Below the pieces are notes generated by a model that ran no database searches, was not told where the DNA came from, and was given only the letters and a program-made list of their open reading frames with translations. From Gemmobacter megaterium (GTDB taxonomy: Bacteria; Pseudomonadota; Alphaproteobacteria; Rhodobacterales; Rhodobacteraceae), in assembly GCF_900156815.1 (NCBI RefSeq), contig NZ_FTOT01000001.1, forward strand, positions 186,001 to 250,000: a stretch of 64,000 nt of DNA, written 5' to 3'. A program made the position numbers and the translations under genes. Of this stretch, positions 1-9,409 are shown in pieces. How positions within the stretch are numbered: the stretch's first letter is position 1; each line of letters begins with the position of its first letter.

Positions 1-255
1 GCGGGGCGCCTTTTGCGTTTGCATGGGGCCGTAGGCCGGGCCAGGGCTTGGCGGGCAGGGGCCTTTCCGCGCCCCTTTGCATGACGCCTGCGCACGCCGT
101 GCCGTCAAAGGACAGGTCTGTCAGAGCGAATGAGGACAGGCCGGGGCAGCGATCCTGCGGCCCCGGCCCGTCCTGCCTGCGTCACGCCGTTTGTGGGGGC
201 GGCGGGGCGGCACATCGCCGCCCGGCGCGGTGTTGTGGCAATCGGCCACAGGGCG
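1..255. other. Intergenic region at left edge
   Basis: No convincing gene is seen here. The first 20 bases look like the right arm of a GC hairpin followed by a T-rich run, which would suit a plus-strand terminator whose left arm lies outside the window. A perfect 7-bp inverted repeat with a 5-base loop lies at 205-223, about 33 bases past the stop of the minus-strand RND pump gene, and could help end that transcript, although no U-run follows it. Confidence 0.4.
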
Positions 256-3200
256 CTATTCTGCGGCCGCGGTCAGGGTCTTGGTCGGTGGGTGCAATGT
301 CTGTTCCACCCGATCCAGACGCGCGGCAAGGCCCGCCCGTTCGGCATCGGCTTCGACCACGCGGCGCGAAAGCTCTTCGGGGGGCAGGGTTTCGGCCTCG
401 GCCTCCCTGGGGCCGATGATGCCACTGAACAGCCGCGCGATCAGGCGCGAGAGGTCGTCCATGATCAGGTAGAAGGCCGGGACGACAACCAGGCTGAGCA
501 CGGTAGAGACAATGATGCCGCCGATCACCGCCGTGGCCATCGGCGCGCGGAATGCCCCGCCTTCCCCGACGCCAAGCGCCGAAGGCAGCATTCCTGCCGA
601 CATGGCGATCGAGGTCATCACGATGGGCTGGGCGCGCTTGTGCCCGGCCTCGATGACCGCTTTCAGCCTGTCCAGCCCCTGATTGCGCATCTCGATGGCA
701 AAGTCGATCAGCAGGATGGCGTTCTTGGTGACGATCCCCATCAGCATCAGCATTCCGATCAACACCGGCATCGACAGCGCCGAATTGGTCAGGATCAGCG
801 CCGCCGCCACCCCGCCGATGGCCAGCGGCAGCGACAGCAGGATGGTGAAAGGTTGGATCACCGATTTGAACAGCAGGATCAGCACCGACAGCACGAACAG
901 CAGACCCATGATCATGGCATTGCCAAAGCTGACCATCAGTTCGTCCTGGATTTCGGCGTCGCCCGCCTTGGCCACCCGCACCGATGCCGGCAATTCCACC
1001 CCGCTGACAAGTTCCATGAAACGGTCGGTTGCAGTGCCAAGTGCCACGCCCACCGGCAGATTCGCCCCGATGGTGGCGCGGCGTTCGCGGTTCATCCGGT
1101 CGATCAGGGCCGGGCCTTGCGAAATGGTGATGTCGGCCACGGCCAGCAGCGGCACCGAGACCCCCGCGCCATTGGTCACGCGCAGCGCGCCGATCCGGGC
1201 AATGTCGGATCGCGCAACATCGTTCAGCCGGACGCGGATCGGCACCTGACGGTTGTCGATCGACAGTTTCGCCAGCGCGGCATCCTGATCGCCGATGGTG
1301 GCGACGCGGACCGCTTCGGCAATCGCGGCGGTGGTGATGCCCAGCCGCGCCGCTTCGTCAAGCCGGGGGGTGATCTGGAGTTCCGGCCGTGGCAGTGCAC
1401 CTTCGGACGACACATTGGCCAGCAGCGGATCGCCGGACAGCGCCTCCTCCAGTCGCCGCACCGCCTCGGACAGATCGGCCTCGTTCTGCGACAGGATGGA
1501 ATAGGAGATGTCGCGTTCGCCGCGGTCGTTCAGCTTGATCGAGCGGGAATCGGGGATCTGGGCCAGCCGGTCGAAGATCTCGGCCTCGATCACATTCTGC
1601 GGGCGGATGCGTCCGTGGCTCTCCATGGCCGGGATCATGTGGCCGACCAATGGCAGGCCCTGCGCAACGGTGCTCAGCCGGTAGCTCAGCCGGTGGTCCA
1701 GCCGTTCCAGAACCACGGTGATCGAGGCGCGGCGCACGTCCATGTCACCTTTGGGCGAGGCGCCGCCCAGAACATAGATGCTCTCGATCCCTTCGACATC
1801 GGCGATGGCGCGCACCATTGCAGAGGTGGTGCGGTCGGTTTCCTCAAGCGTGGTGCCGGGGGGCAGTTCGACGCTGACCGAGATGCGGCTGACATCCTCG
1901 GGGGGCATGAAGGCGCCGGGTACCTTGAGCATGAAATGCACCGAGATGATCAGCACCACGATGCCGGTGAGCAAGGTCAGATAGCGCGCGGGGATCCACA
2001 GCAGGCGGCCCGAGGTCGAGGTGCGGACAAAGCGCAGATAGCCGCGCATGATCAGCCCGTCCTTGTGGTCGTCGTCATGGGCGGCGTCCTTGTCGCGCAT
2101 CAGATAGGCGGCCATCATCGGCGTGATCAGCCGCGCGACCAGCAGCGAGAAGAACACCGAGATCGCCACCGTCATGCCGAACTGCCGGAAATACTGCCCC
2201 GGAATCCCTGGCATGAAGCTGACGGGGGCAAAGACCGCGATGATGGTGAAGGTGGTGGCGATGACGGCAAGGCCGATTTCGTCGGCGGCCTCCATCGCGG
2301 CGCGGAACGGGGTCTTTCCCATGCGGATGTGCCGGGCGATGTTTTCAACCTCGACGATGGCATCGTCAACCAGAATGCCGGTCGCCAGGGTGATCGCCAG
2401 AAAGGACACGAGGTTCAGCGAAAACCCCAGCAGGTCCATCACCCAGAAGGTCGGCACCGCCGACAGCGGAAGTGCCACCGCAGCGATCAGCGTGGCCCGC
2501 CAGTTGCGCAGGAAGGCAAAGACCACCAGCACGGCCAGCAAGGCGCCTTCCATCAGGGTGTGCAGCGCGCTTTCATAGTTGCCATAGGTATAGAACACCG
2601 TGTCATCGACCAGCGAGATTGCCACGTCGGGGTGTTTCTCGCGCAGCAGGTCCAACTGTTTGCCGACCGTCTCGGCGACCGTGACCTCGGAGGCGCCCTT
2701 GGCGCGGTAGACCGCGAATGTCACCACCTGATCGCCGTTGAAGCGTGAAAAGCTGCGCAGTTCCTCGTAGGTGTCCCTGACCTCGCCCAGATCGGACAGG
2801 CGCACATGGCGCCCGCCACCGACGGCGATGGTGGTCTGTGCCAGTTTCTCGACGGTGTCGGCGTTGCCAAGGGTGCGGATCGCCTGTTCGCTGACGCCCA
2901 CTTCGGCGCGGCCTGCACCAAGGTTGGTATTGGTCAGGCGCAACTGCTGGCTGACCGCCTGGGCGGTTACGCCCCAGCTGTTCAGCTTGACCGGATCAAG
3001 CTCGATACGGATCTCGCGGTCGGCGCCGCCATAGCGGTCGATCCGGCCGATGCCGGGTTGGCCCTGAAGGGCGCGCTTGACGGTATCCTCGACGAACCAG
3101 CTCAGTTCCTCGATGGTCATGTCGGGGGCCGACACCGCAAAGGACTGGATCGGCGCCCCTTCGACGTCGATCCGGGCGACCACGGGGTCATCGGCGCTGG

Positions 3201-3561
3201 CGGGCAGGTTGCCGCGAATCCGGTCGATGGCATCCTTGGTGTCCTGCACCGCCTTGTCGGTCGGGATCTCGATGCGGAATTCGACCGAGGTGGTGGACAC
3301 GCCGTCCGTGACCTTGGAATAGATGTTCTTGACCCCGGCGATCCCGGCGACGGCATCCTCGATTTCCTTGGTGATCTGGCTTTCCATCTCGACCGGCGAG
3401 GCGCCGGTCTGCGGGACGGTGACAGAAACCAGCGGCACGTCGATGTTGGGAAAGCGCGTGATCGGCAGGGTGTTGAACGAATTCCACCCCAGCAGCATCA
3501 GGATCACAAAGGCCAGGATCGGGGCGACAGGGTTGCGGATGGCCCAGGCGGAAAAATTCAT
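256..3561 (-). CDS. RND-family efflux permease (AcrB/MexB superfamily)
   Basis: This is a 1101-residue inner-membrane pump of the resistance-nodulation-division family, which uses proton influx to export hydrophobic compounds through a trimeric complex. The N-terminus (MNFSAWAIRNPVAPILAFV) is the usual first helix, followed by periplasmic loop motifs and the fourth transmembrane segment with the paired aspartates of GILVDDAIVEVEN. Two repeated six-helix halves are visible. The last 45 residues form a hydrophilic, probably coiled-coil tail. The start is the ATG at 3561, 7 bases after the stop of the fusion-protein gene; an upstream in-frame start gives only an unlikely 19-residue extension. 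The gene is third in a TetR-MFP-RND operon. No outer-membrane channel gene is present in the window. The substrate is unknown; it could be a hydrophobe/amphiphile pump rather than a metal pump, since heavy-metal signatures are absent. Confidence 0.95.
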   Translation of the reverse strand: MNFSAWAIRNPVAPILAFVILMLLGWNSFNTLPITRFPNIDVPLVSVTVPQTGASPVEMESQITKEIEDAVAGIAGVKNIYSKVTDGVSTTSVEFRIEIPTDKAVQDTKDAIDRIRGNLPASADDPVVARIDVEGAPIQSFAVSAPDMTIEELSWFVEDTVKRALQGQPGIGRIDRYGGADREIRIELDPVKLNSWGVTAQAVSQQLRLTNTNLGAGRAEVGVSEQAIRTLGNADTVEKLAQTTIAVGGGRHVRLSDLGEVRDTYEELRSFSRFNGDQVVTFAVYRAKGASEVTVAETVGKQLDLLREKHPDVAISLVDDTVFYTYGNYESALHTLMEGALLAVLVVFAFLRNWRATLIAAVALPLSAVPTFWVMDLLGFSLNLVSFLAITLATGILVDDAIVEVENIARHIRMGKTPFRAAMEAADEIGLAVIATTFTIIAVFAPVSFMPGIPGQYFRQFGMTVAISVFFSLLVARLITPMMAAYLMRDKDAAHDDDHKDGLIMRGYLRFVRTSTSGRLLWIPARYLTLLTGIVVLIISVHFMLKVPGAFMPPEDVSRISVSVELPPGTTLEETDRTTSAMVRAIADVEGIESIYVLGGASPKGDMDVRRASITVVLERLDHRLSYRLSTVAQGLPLVGHMIPAMESHGRIRPQNVIEAEIFDRLAQIPDSRSIKLNDRGERDISYSILSQNEADLSEAVRRLEEALSGDPLLANVSSEGALPRPELQITPRLDEAARLGITTAAIAEAVRVATIGDQDAALAKLSIDNRQVPIRVRLNDVARSDIARIGALRVTNGAGVSVPLLAVADITISQGPALIDRMNRERRATIGANLPVGVALGTATDRFMELVSGVELPASVRVAKAGDAEIQDELMVSFGNAMIMGLLFVLSVLILLFKSVIQPFTILLSLPLAIGGVAAALILTNSALSMPVLIGMLMLMGIVTKNAILLIDFAIEMRNQGLDRLKAVIEAGHKRAQPIVMTSIAMSAGMLPSALGVGEGGAFRAPMATAVIGGIIVSTVLSLVVVPAFYLIMDDLSRLIARLFSGIIGPREAEAETLPPEELSRRVVEADAERAGLAARLDRVEQTLHPPTKTLTAAAE

Positions 3562-3568
3562 GGCGCCC

Positions 3569-4765
3569 TCAGTTGGTTGCGGCCAGAACCGGGTTGACCC
3601 GGTCGCCATCGCGCACAAAGGCGCCTGCCTTGGTCACAACGCGGTCGCCGCCGGTCAGGCCCGACACGATCTCGACCATGCCGCCGTCGCGGATGCCGGT
3701 TTCGACCGTCACGCGGGACACATGGCCCTGCGCATCGACCCGCATCACGGTTGCCCCGGCAGGGTCCGTGCTGACTGCGGTGACAGGCACGGCCAGGCCC
3801 ATGCGCCGCGCCACCAGGATTTCGGCATCGGCAAACATGCCGGAAACCAGGATGCCGGGCTCCTCCAGCCGGATCCGGGCATGGCCCAGCCGCGTGGCCT
3901 GATCAACCGTCGGTTCGACCAGACGCACCGTGCCGGACAGCACCCGCGACGCACCGGCGACGCGCAGTTGCGCCGTTTGCCCCGGTGCGATGCGGATCAG
4001 GTCGCGCTCTGCCAGTTCTACCCGCAGCTCCAGCGCGCCGTCGCGCATCAAGGTGAACATCGGCTGACCTGCGGCCGATGCGATGGCGCCGACCTGCGCG
4101 TTGCGGGCCACGATCGCCCCGGCCACCGGGGCCACCACATCGGTCCGGTTGAGGTTGAGTTCGACATTCGCCAACTGGGCCTCGGTGCTGGTCAACTGCG
4201 CCCGCGCGGCTTCAAGCGACTGGCGGGCCACGGTGACACGGGCCGTCGCGGCCATGGCACTGGTCTGCGCCTGATCCAGCGCGGCCTGGCTGGCATTGCC
4301 ACCCTCGCGCAGGGCGCGGGCACGATCGGCGACCCGCCGTGCTTCGTCCGAGGAGGCTTCGGCCTCCAGCACCTGCGCCTCGGCCTGGGCCACGGTGGCG
4401 CGGGCCGCCGCGACAGAGGCCAGCAACTGGCTGCGGTTCAGGTCAAGCGTGGTCTTGGACAGCCGCGCCAGCACCTGGCCCTCGGCCACCCGGTCTCCGA
4501 CATCGGCAAGCAGCGCGTCAATCGGCTGGCCTTCGATCAGGGGCGCCACCTGAACGGTTTCCAGCGCCTGCACCAGCCCGCCCGCAAAGATGCGGTCGGA
4601 CAGCGATGCCACCTTGACCGGCGACACGGTGATCGCGGGCAGCACCGGGGCCGGTGCCCCGGCGGCCAGCGCGGTTGCGGTTTCGGCCAGCACGGCCTGC
4701 GGGGCGTGCCCCACAGTGGCCATGACAAGAACAAGCGCGATACTGGGAATGGAACGGGGTGTCAT
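3569..4765 (-). CDS. Efflux RND transporter periplasmic adaptor subunit (membrane fusion protein)
   Basis: This is a 398-residue HlyD/AcrA-type adaptor that bridges the RND permease to an outer-membrane channel. The N-terminus is a signal peptide (MTPRSIPSIALVLVMATVGHA). It is followed by a lipoyl half-motif (around APLIEGQPIDALLADVGDRV), a long alanine/glutamate-rich coiled-coil hairpin (roughly residues 105-175), the second lipoyl half (VAPVAGAIVARNAQVG) and a beta-barrel plus membrane-proximal domain. The ATG at 4765 overlaps the stop of the TetR gene by four bases (ATGA), which indicates translational coupling. The earlier in-frame start codons fall inside the TetR gene and give a non-native arginine-rich sequence. 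Confidence 0.93.
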   Translation of the reverse strand: MTPRSIPSIALVLVMATVGHAPQAVLAETATALAAGAPAPVLPAITVSPVKVASLSDRIFAGGLVQALETVQVAPLIEGQPIDALLADVGDRVAEGQVLARLSKTTLDLNRSQLLASVAAARATVAQAEAQVLEAEASSDEARRVADRARALREGGNASQAALDQAQTSAMAATARVTVARQSLEAARAQLTSTEAQLANVELNLNRTDVVAPVAGAIVARNAQVGAIASAAGQPMFTLMRDGALELRVELAERDLIRIAPGQTAQLRVAGASRVLSGTVRLVEPTVDQATRLGHARIRLEEPGILVSGMFADAEILVARRMGLAVPVTAVSTDPAGATVMRVDAQGHVSRVTVETGIRDGGMVEIVSGLTGGDRVVTKAGAFVRDGDRVNPVLAATN

Positions 4766-5403
4766 GTGCGGGATGTCTCCGGGCGGGCGGCGGCGACCTC
4801 GTCGAGCAGGCTGTCGATCTGGCGCAGGATCAGGACGGTCAGGGCCTCGCCATCGACATCGCCGATGCGCAGGCGCGTGGTGCAGGCCTTGACCAGCAGC
4901 ACGATCAGGCGGGCATGGGCGGCAAACCGCTGCCAGGCCGTATCGAAATCCAGCCCGGTGGCCGTGCCGAAGGCGCGGACCAGGTAGGTGGTTATCTCGC
5001 GTTCCACACGTCCCACGACGATGGCCAGTTCGGGTTTGCGCAAGGCGGCGGCGGTGATCTCGGCCCGCAACGGGGCATCGGTGCACATTTCGGCATAGTT
5101 GCGCACCCGTTCCGCCAGGGCGATCCGCAATGTGGCCAGCGGATCGGGCGCCGAGGCGACGCGGGCGAAATGCGCCTCGACATCTTTCAGATCATGGCGG
5201 ATCAGTTCCTCGACCATGGCGGCCTTGGACGGGAAATAGCGGTAGAAGTTGCCGACGCTCATGCCCGCAGCCCGCGCCAGTTCCTGCATCGACGCGCCAT
5301 CGAACCCCTTTTCGGCAAAGACATGCCGCACCGCATCGAGGATCTCTGCCTCGCGCGGGGTGGGAGGCTGGGCCTGGGCGTCAAGCGGCGCAAGATGGGT
5401 CAT
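4762..5403 (-). CDS. TetR/AcrR-family transcriptional regulator
   Basis: This is a 213-residue regulator with an N-terminal helix-turn-helix: AVRHVFAEKGFDGASMQELA, then AAGMSVGNFYRYFPSKAAMVEEL. This is the classic TetR fold, and the C-terminal half should bind the inducer. It is the first gene of the TetR-MFP-RND operon and overlaps the adaptor start by four bases. A 16-base inverted repeat at 5430-5445, 27 bases upstream of its ATG, is a likely autorepression operator. By family precedent it represses the pump until a pump substrate binds. The chosen ATG at 5403 removes about 90 residues of low-complexity upstream reading frame. Confidence 0.92.
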   Translation of the reverse strand: MTHLAPLDAQAQPPTPREAEILDAVRHVFAEKGFDGASMQELARAAGMSVGNFYRYFPSKAAMVEELIRHDLKDVEAHFARVASAPDPLATLRIALAERVRNYAEMCTDAPLRAEITAAALRKPELAIVVGRVEREITTYLVRAFGTATGLDFDTAWQRFAAHARLIVLLVKACTTRLRIGDVDGEALTVLILRQIDSLLDEVAAARPETSRT

Positions 5404-5429
5404 TGGGCAGGGCACCCTTTGGGGCGGGA

Positions 5430-5445
5430 GTGAACGTTCATTCAC
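5430..5445. promoter_or_regulatory. Candidate TetR operator
   Basis: GTGAACGTTCATTCAC is an inverted repeat (GTGAA, six bases, TTCAC) that also contains the perfect 10-base palindrome TGAACGTTCA. It lies between the TetR-MFP-RND operon and the divergent dioxygenase-hydrolase gene, so the regulator may control the dioxygenase genes as well as its own operon. Confidence 0.6.
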
Positions 5446-5659
5446 ACGCAGATGGATCCGAACCGGACCCCCGTCAAGGGCTGGACTCCTGCATTTTCCG
5501 GGGCTGTGGCGAAATGCTGCGGCGGTGCTGCATTTTTCGCCACCTGTCAGGCCGAACCGGCGTATGGTCGGGCGATCCGTAAGGCGATCAGGCGCGGGGC
5601 ACGCCTGCGCCGCTGGGCGACGGGGGCCGCAAGGGGCGGCAGACAAGAAGGGGCCGCAC

Positions 5660-7168
5660 ATGACCACAGGCATTCATCACGTCACCGGGCTGACTGCGGA
5701 CGCGCAGGCGAATGTCGATTTCTATGCCGGATTCCTCGGGCTGTCGCTGGTCAAGCAAACCGGCGGCTACGAGGATGCCGAGCAGTTGCACCTGTTTTGG
5801 GGCGATGCCGCGGGCAGCCCCGGTACTCTGGTCAGCTTTCTGGTCTGGCCGATGGCGGGGCGCGGGCGCACCGGGCTGGGGCAGGTGTCGGAACTGGCGC
5901 TGCGCGTGCCGGTGGCCAGTATCGGCGACTGGCTGACGCGCGCCCTGTCGGCGCATGTGCCGGTGCACGGGCCGGTGCGGGAATTCGGCGAGCCGGTGCT
6001 GCGCCTGACCGACCCGGACGGGATGATCGTCAAGCTGGTGGGTGTCGGCGACGGGCCGATGCGGATCCGGGGCGTGACCATCCTGACCGATACACCGCAA
6101 GAGACGGCCAGCTTCCTGACGCGGTTCGGCTATCGTGCCGCAGCGGTCGAAGGCCCGTTCCAGCGCATGGAATCGCAAAGCGATGTGGTGGATCTGCGGG
6201 CCTCGGCGGGTTTTGTGCCCTCTATCCCCGGCGCGGGTGTGGCCGACCATGTGGCGTTCCGCGCCCCGGATGCGGCAGCGGTCCGGGCCATGCGGCTTGC
6301 GCTGAAGGATCATGGGCCGACCCAGGTGCATGACCGCAAGTACTTCCTGTCGCTGTATGTGCGGGAACCGGGGCACACACTGATCGAATATGCCACCGAT
6401 GGCCCCGGCATGGCGGTGGATGAACCCGCCGACCGGCTGGGCCGGATCCTGATGATTCCGCCCGAGGCGGCGGGGCGGGCCGACGACCTGCGGGTCATGC
6501 TGCCGCAATTCGCCTTGCCGGGCGAGGAGCGGTTTCCGATGCGCGATCTGCCGTTCGTCCACCGTTTCCATCGCCCGCAGAACCCGGACGGATCGACGCT
6601 TGTGCTGCTGCACGGAACGGGCGGCAACGAGGCGGATCTGATGCCGCTGGCTCACCAGATCGCGCCGCGTGCCACGTTGCTGGGGGTGCGTGGCCGGTCC
6701 ACCGAGGAAGGGGTGAACCGCTGGTTCCGCCGCTTTGATGCCACGCGCTATGATCAGCAGGATATTTCCTTTGAATCCATGGCGTTCGCGGCATTTGTTG
6801 CAGAGGCGGTGAAAGGCTACGGGCTGGATCACGCGAGAATGGCGTTTGTTGGATACTCCAATGGAGCCAATATATTGGCGGCGATTCTTCAACTTCGTCC
6901 CGGCGTTGTCCGCACGGCCGTCCTGCTGCGAGGGCTGCAACCGCTGGAAGATCCGCCCGCGCCCGACCTGACCGGCACGCGCGCGCTGATGCTGACCGGG
7001 GCCGAGGATCCCTATGGCCGTCTCGCGCCGCCGCTGGAAACCGCCCTGCGCGCGGCGGGGGCCGAGGTGACTGCGCAGGTGCTGGCCGCAGGGCATGAGC
7101 TGACGCGCGAGGACGCCACCCTTGCCGCCCGCTGGTTGGCGGCGGCGCCATATCCGGCCGAGGGCTGA
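5660..7168 (+). CDS. VOC-family ring-cleaving dioxygenase fused to alpha/beta hydrolase (MhqO-MhqD-like)
   Basis: This 502-residue protein has two parts. Residues 1-270 or so form a double glyoxalase/extradiol dioxygenase fold, starting [20 protein letters not shown], with a second module around [12 protein letters not shown] and a metal-ligand-like IEYATD. Residues 310-500 form an alpha/beta hydrolase of the phospholipase/carboxylesterase type, with oxyanion motif HGTGG (His318), nucleophile GYSNG (Ser400), Asp450 and His479 as a complete catalytic triad. In Bacillus the homologous functions are separate genes (mhqO/mhqA and mhqD) for hydroquinone and quinone detoxification; here they are joined. 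The ATG at 5660 is preceded by AGAAGGGG. A second dioxygenase gene follows. The substrate is inferred, not shown. Confidence 0.88.
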   Translation: MTTGIHHVTGLTADAQANVDFYAGFLGLSLVKQTGGYEDAEQLHLFWGDAAGSPGTLVSFLVWPMAGRGRTGLGQVSELALRVPVASIGDWLTRALSAHVPVHGPVREFGEPVLRLTDPDGMIVKLVGVGDGPMRIRGVTILTDTPQETASFLTRFGYRAAAVEGPFQRMESQSDVVDLRASAGFVPSIPGAGVADHVAFRAPDAAAVRAMRLALKDHGPTQVHDRKYFLSLYVREPGHTLIEYATDGPGMAVDEPADRLGRILMIPPEAAGRADDLRVMLPQFALPGEERFPMRDLPFVHRFHRPQNPDGSTLVLLHGTGGNEADLMPLAHQIAPRATLLGVRGRSTEEGVNRWFRRFDATRYDQQDISFESMAFAAFVAEAVKGYGLDHARMAFVGYSNGANILAAILQLRPGVVRTAVLLRGLQPLEDPPAPDLTGTRALMLTGAEDPYGRLAPPLETALRAAGAEVTAQVLAAGHELTREDATLAARWLAAAPYPAEG

Positions 7169-7331
7169 ACTGCGGCGCGGAAGGCGGCGTGCGCTGCATC
7201 TCCCGCACCGCGCGCCTCTGGAGCAGGCCAGGGCGTGGAACGTGTCAGGGGGGATCGGCGTTGACCCCGACAGTATGCGCGCAGGCAGGCGCGGCGCAGA
7301 TCGGGACGTGTTTCAGGGCGAGGAGGACATC

Positions 7332-8267
7332 ATGGAATTGCAGGGGATCCATCATCTGACGGCAATCACCGCAAATGCCAGCGGCAACAAGCGGTTCTAC
7401 ACCGAAACACTGGGGCTGCGGCTGGTGAAAAAGACGGTCAACCAGGACGATACCAGCGCGTGGCATCTGTTCTATGCCGATGGGCTGGCCAGTCCGGGGA
7501 CCGACATCACCTTTTTCGACTGGCCGACGGGGCCGGAGCGGCGGGGCAGCCGGTCTGTTGTCTGCACCGGCCTGCGCGTGGCCCCTGACAGTCTGGACTG
7601 GTGGGCCGACCGGCTGCGCAAGGCCGGACTGGCGCAGGGCGACAGGGGCGTTCTGGACGGTCGCGCATCGCTGGAGTTCGAGGACCCCGAAGGTCAGCGC
7701 CTGCGGTTGGTGGCTGATGCGGCGGGACCGGCCCATCCCTGGCACGGCAGTCCGGTCCCGCCCGAGCATCAGATTCGCGGGCTGGGGCCGGTCACGCTTT
7801 CGGTGAACGATCTGGCGCCGACACGCAGGGTGCTGGAAACCGTGATGAACATGCGGGAGGTGCGGGCCTACGATCTGGCGGATGCCGCCGTCCATGTGTT
7901 CGAGATGGGGCCGGGTGGCGCGGCGGCCGAGGTGCATGTCGCAGTGCATCCCGGCCTGCAACGGGCGCGGCAGGGCGCGGGCGGCGTGCATCACGTCGCC
8001 TTTCGCACACCGGATGCTCAGGGGATCCGGGCCTGGGCGGAACGGCTGGCCGCGCAAGGGATCCAGTCGTCGGGCGAGATCGAGCGGTATTACTTCCGCA
8101 GCCTGTATTTCCGTGAACCGGGCGGAACCCTGTTCGAAATCGCCAGCGACACGCCCGGCTTTACGGTGGACGAGCCGCTGGACAGCCTGGGCGAGCGCTT
8201 GTCGCTGCCGCCATTTCTGGAACCACAGCGGGCGCGGATCGAGGCGGGGTTGAAGCCGATCGACTAG
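7332..8267 (+). CDS. VOC-family ring-cleaving dioxygenase (MhqO/LinE-like)
   Basis: This is a 311-residue protein with two glyoxalase/bleomycin-resistance modules. Metal-ligand histidines lie in GIHHLTAIT near the N-terminus and [11 protein letters not shown] in the second half, with the third ligand expected in [10 protein letters not shown]. It should cleave aromatic diols such as hydroquinones with a divalent metal. A strong ribosome site (GAGGAGG) lies just before the ATG. It follows the dioxygenase-hydrolase fusion by 163 bases and is a clear paralogue of that protein's first half. Its stop overlaps that of the convergent CoA-transferase gene in the tetramer CTAG. Confidence 0.9.
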   Translation: MELQGIHHLTAITANASGNKRFYTETLGLRLVKKTVNQDDTSAWHLFYADGLASPGTDITFFDWPTGPERRGSRSVVCTGLRVAPDSLDWWADRLRKAGLAQGDRGVLDGRASLEFEDPEGQRLRLVADAAGPAHPWHGSPVPPEHQIRGLGPVTLSVNDLAPTRRVLETVMNMREVRAYDLADAAVHVFEMGPGGAAAEVHVAVHPGLQRARQGAGGVHHVAFRTPDAQGIRAWAERLAAQGIQSSGEIERYYFRSLYFREPGGTLFEIASDTPGFTVDEPLDSLGERLSLPPFLEPQRARIEAGLKPID

Positions 8268-9409
8268 CTTTTGAACGCCCAGCTCCCCTCGCCCAGTGCC
8301 GGTGCGGCCTTTTCCGTGATCAGCGGGCTGCGCGAAAAGCGGATCGGGCTGCGCAGGCCGGGGATGCCTTCGGGTTCGACGCGCATCGCGCGGGCGGCGA
8401 CCTGCGGGTCGTCCAGCGCCTCGGCCACGGTGTTGATCGGGCCTGCGGGGACGCCGGCCTTGTCCAGCAGGGCAATCAGCGCGGCGCGGGGATGGGTCTG
8501 TGTCCGGTCCGTCAGCAGCGGGATCAGCGCATCGCGGTTGGCCACGCGCGCGGGGTTGGTGGCATAGGGGGGCGCGACGCTCAGATCCTCGCAGCCCAGC
8601 ACACGGCACAGGGCGGCGAATTGCCGGTCGTTGCCACAGGCGATGATCAGATGGCCATCGGCGGCAGGAAACACCTGATAGGGCACAATGTTCGGATGGG
8701 CGTTGCCTAGGCGGGTCGGCACCATGCCACCCAGCAGGTAGTTCGTTGCCTGATTGGCCAGCACGGCGACGCCGGTATCCATCAGCGACAGATCCAGGTG
8801 CTGCCCAAGGCCAGACCGGGCACGCTCTGCCAGCGCCGCCTGCACGGCGATCACGCCATAGAGCCCGGTGAACACGTCGATCCAGGCCACGCCGACCTTT
8901 TGCGGCTCGCCCGAGGGGTCGCCGGTCAGATCCATGATGCCGCTCAGTCCCTGCACCATGAAGTCATATCCGGGCTGCGCCGCGCGCGGCCCGGTCTGGC
9001 CAAAGCCGGTGACAGAGGCATAGATCAGGCCGGGATTGCGGGCCGAGAGCGTGGCATGATCCAGCCCGAACTTGCGCAGGCCGCCGAGTTTGAAATTCTC
9101 GATCACCACATCGGCGCTGTCGATCAACTGCCCGAGGCGGGCCAGATCGCTGGCATTGCCGAAATCGCAGGTGACGGAGGTCTTGCCGCGATTGGCCGCG
9201 TGGAAATAGGCCGCGACCCGCTCGGTCGTGCCATCGGCGCGCGGGCGGTCGATGAAGGGAGGGCCCCAGCGGCGGGTGTCGTCGCCTTCGGGCGCCTCGA
9301 CCTTGATCACCTCGGCGCCAAGATCGGCCAGGGTCTGGCCGATCCAGGGGCCAGCCAGGATGCGGGCCAGTTCGACGACCTTGAGGCCCTTGAGCGGAGC
9401 ATCGTTCAT
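8264..9409 (-). CDS. CoA-transferase family III (CaiB/BaiF type)
   Basis: This 381-residue protein has the family III start ([33 protein letters not shown]) split over its first 45 residues, then [14 protein letters not shown] and the [13 protein letters not shown] core, all typical of formyl-CoA:oxalate and succinyl-CoA-type transferases. It moves CoA between carboxylic acids through an aspartyl intermediate. The start overlaps the stop of the upstream AbrB-family gene by four bases, so the two are probably translated together. The acid substrate cannot be read from the sequence. Confidence 0.92.
   Translation of the reverse strand: MNDAPLKGLKVVELARILAGPWIGQTLADLGAEVIKVEAPEGDDTRRWGPPFIDRPRADGTTERVAAYFHAANRGKTSVTCDFGNASDLARLGQLIDSADVVIENFKLGGLRKFGLDHATLSARNPGLIYASVTGFGQTGPRAAQPGYDFMVQGLSGIMDLTGDPSGEPQKVGVAWIDVFTGLYGVIAVQAALAERARSGLGQHLDLSLMDTGVAVLANQATNYLLGGMVPTRLGNAHPNIVPYQVFPAADGHLIIACGNDRQFAALCRVLGCEDLSVAPPYATNPARVANRDALIPLLTDRTQTHPRAALIALLDKAGVPAGPINTVAEALDDPQVAARAMRVEPEGIPGLRSPIRFSRSPLITEKAAPALGEGSWAFKS

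Noticed and set aside
130-2748. Long plus-strand open frame (872 codons) opposite the RND pump gene
   Set aside because: It is His/Asp/Gln/Arg-rich with no recognisable domain. High-GC codon bias creates such antisense frames; similar ones lie opposite priA, putA and btuC.
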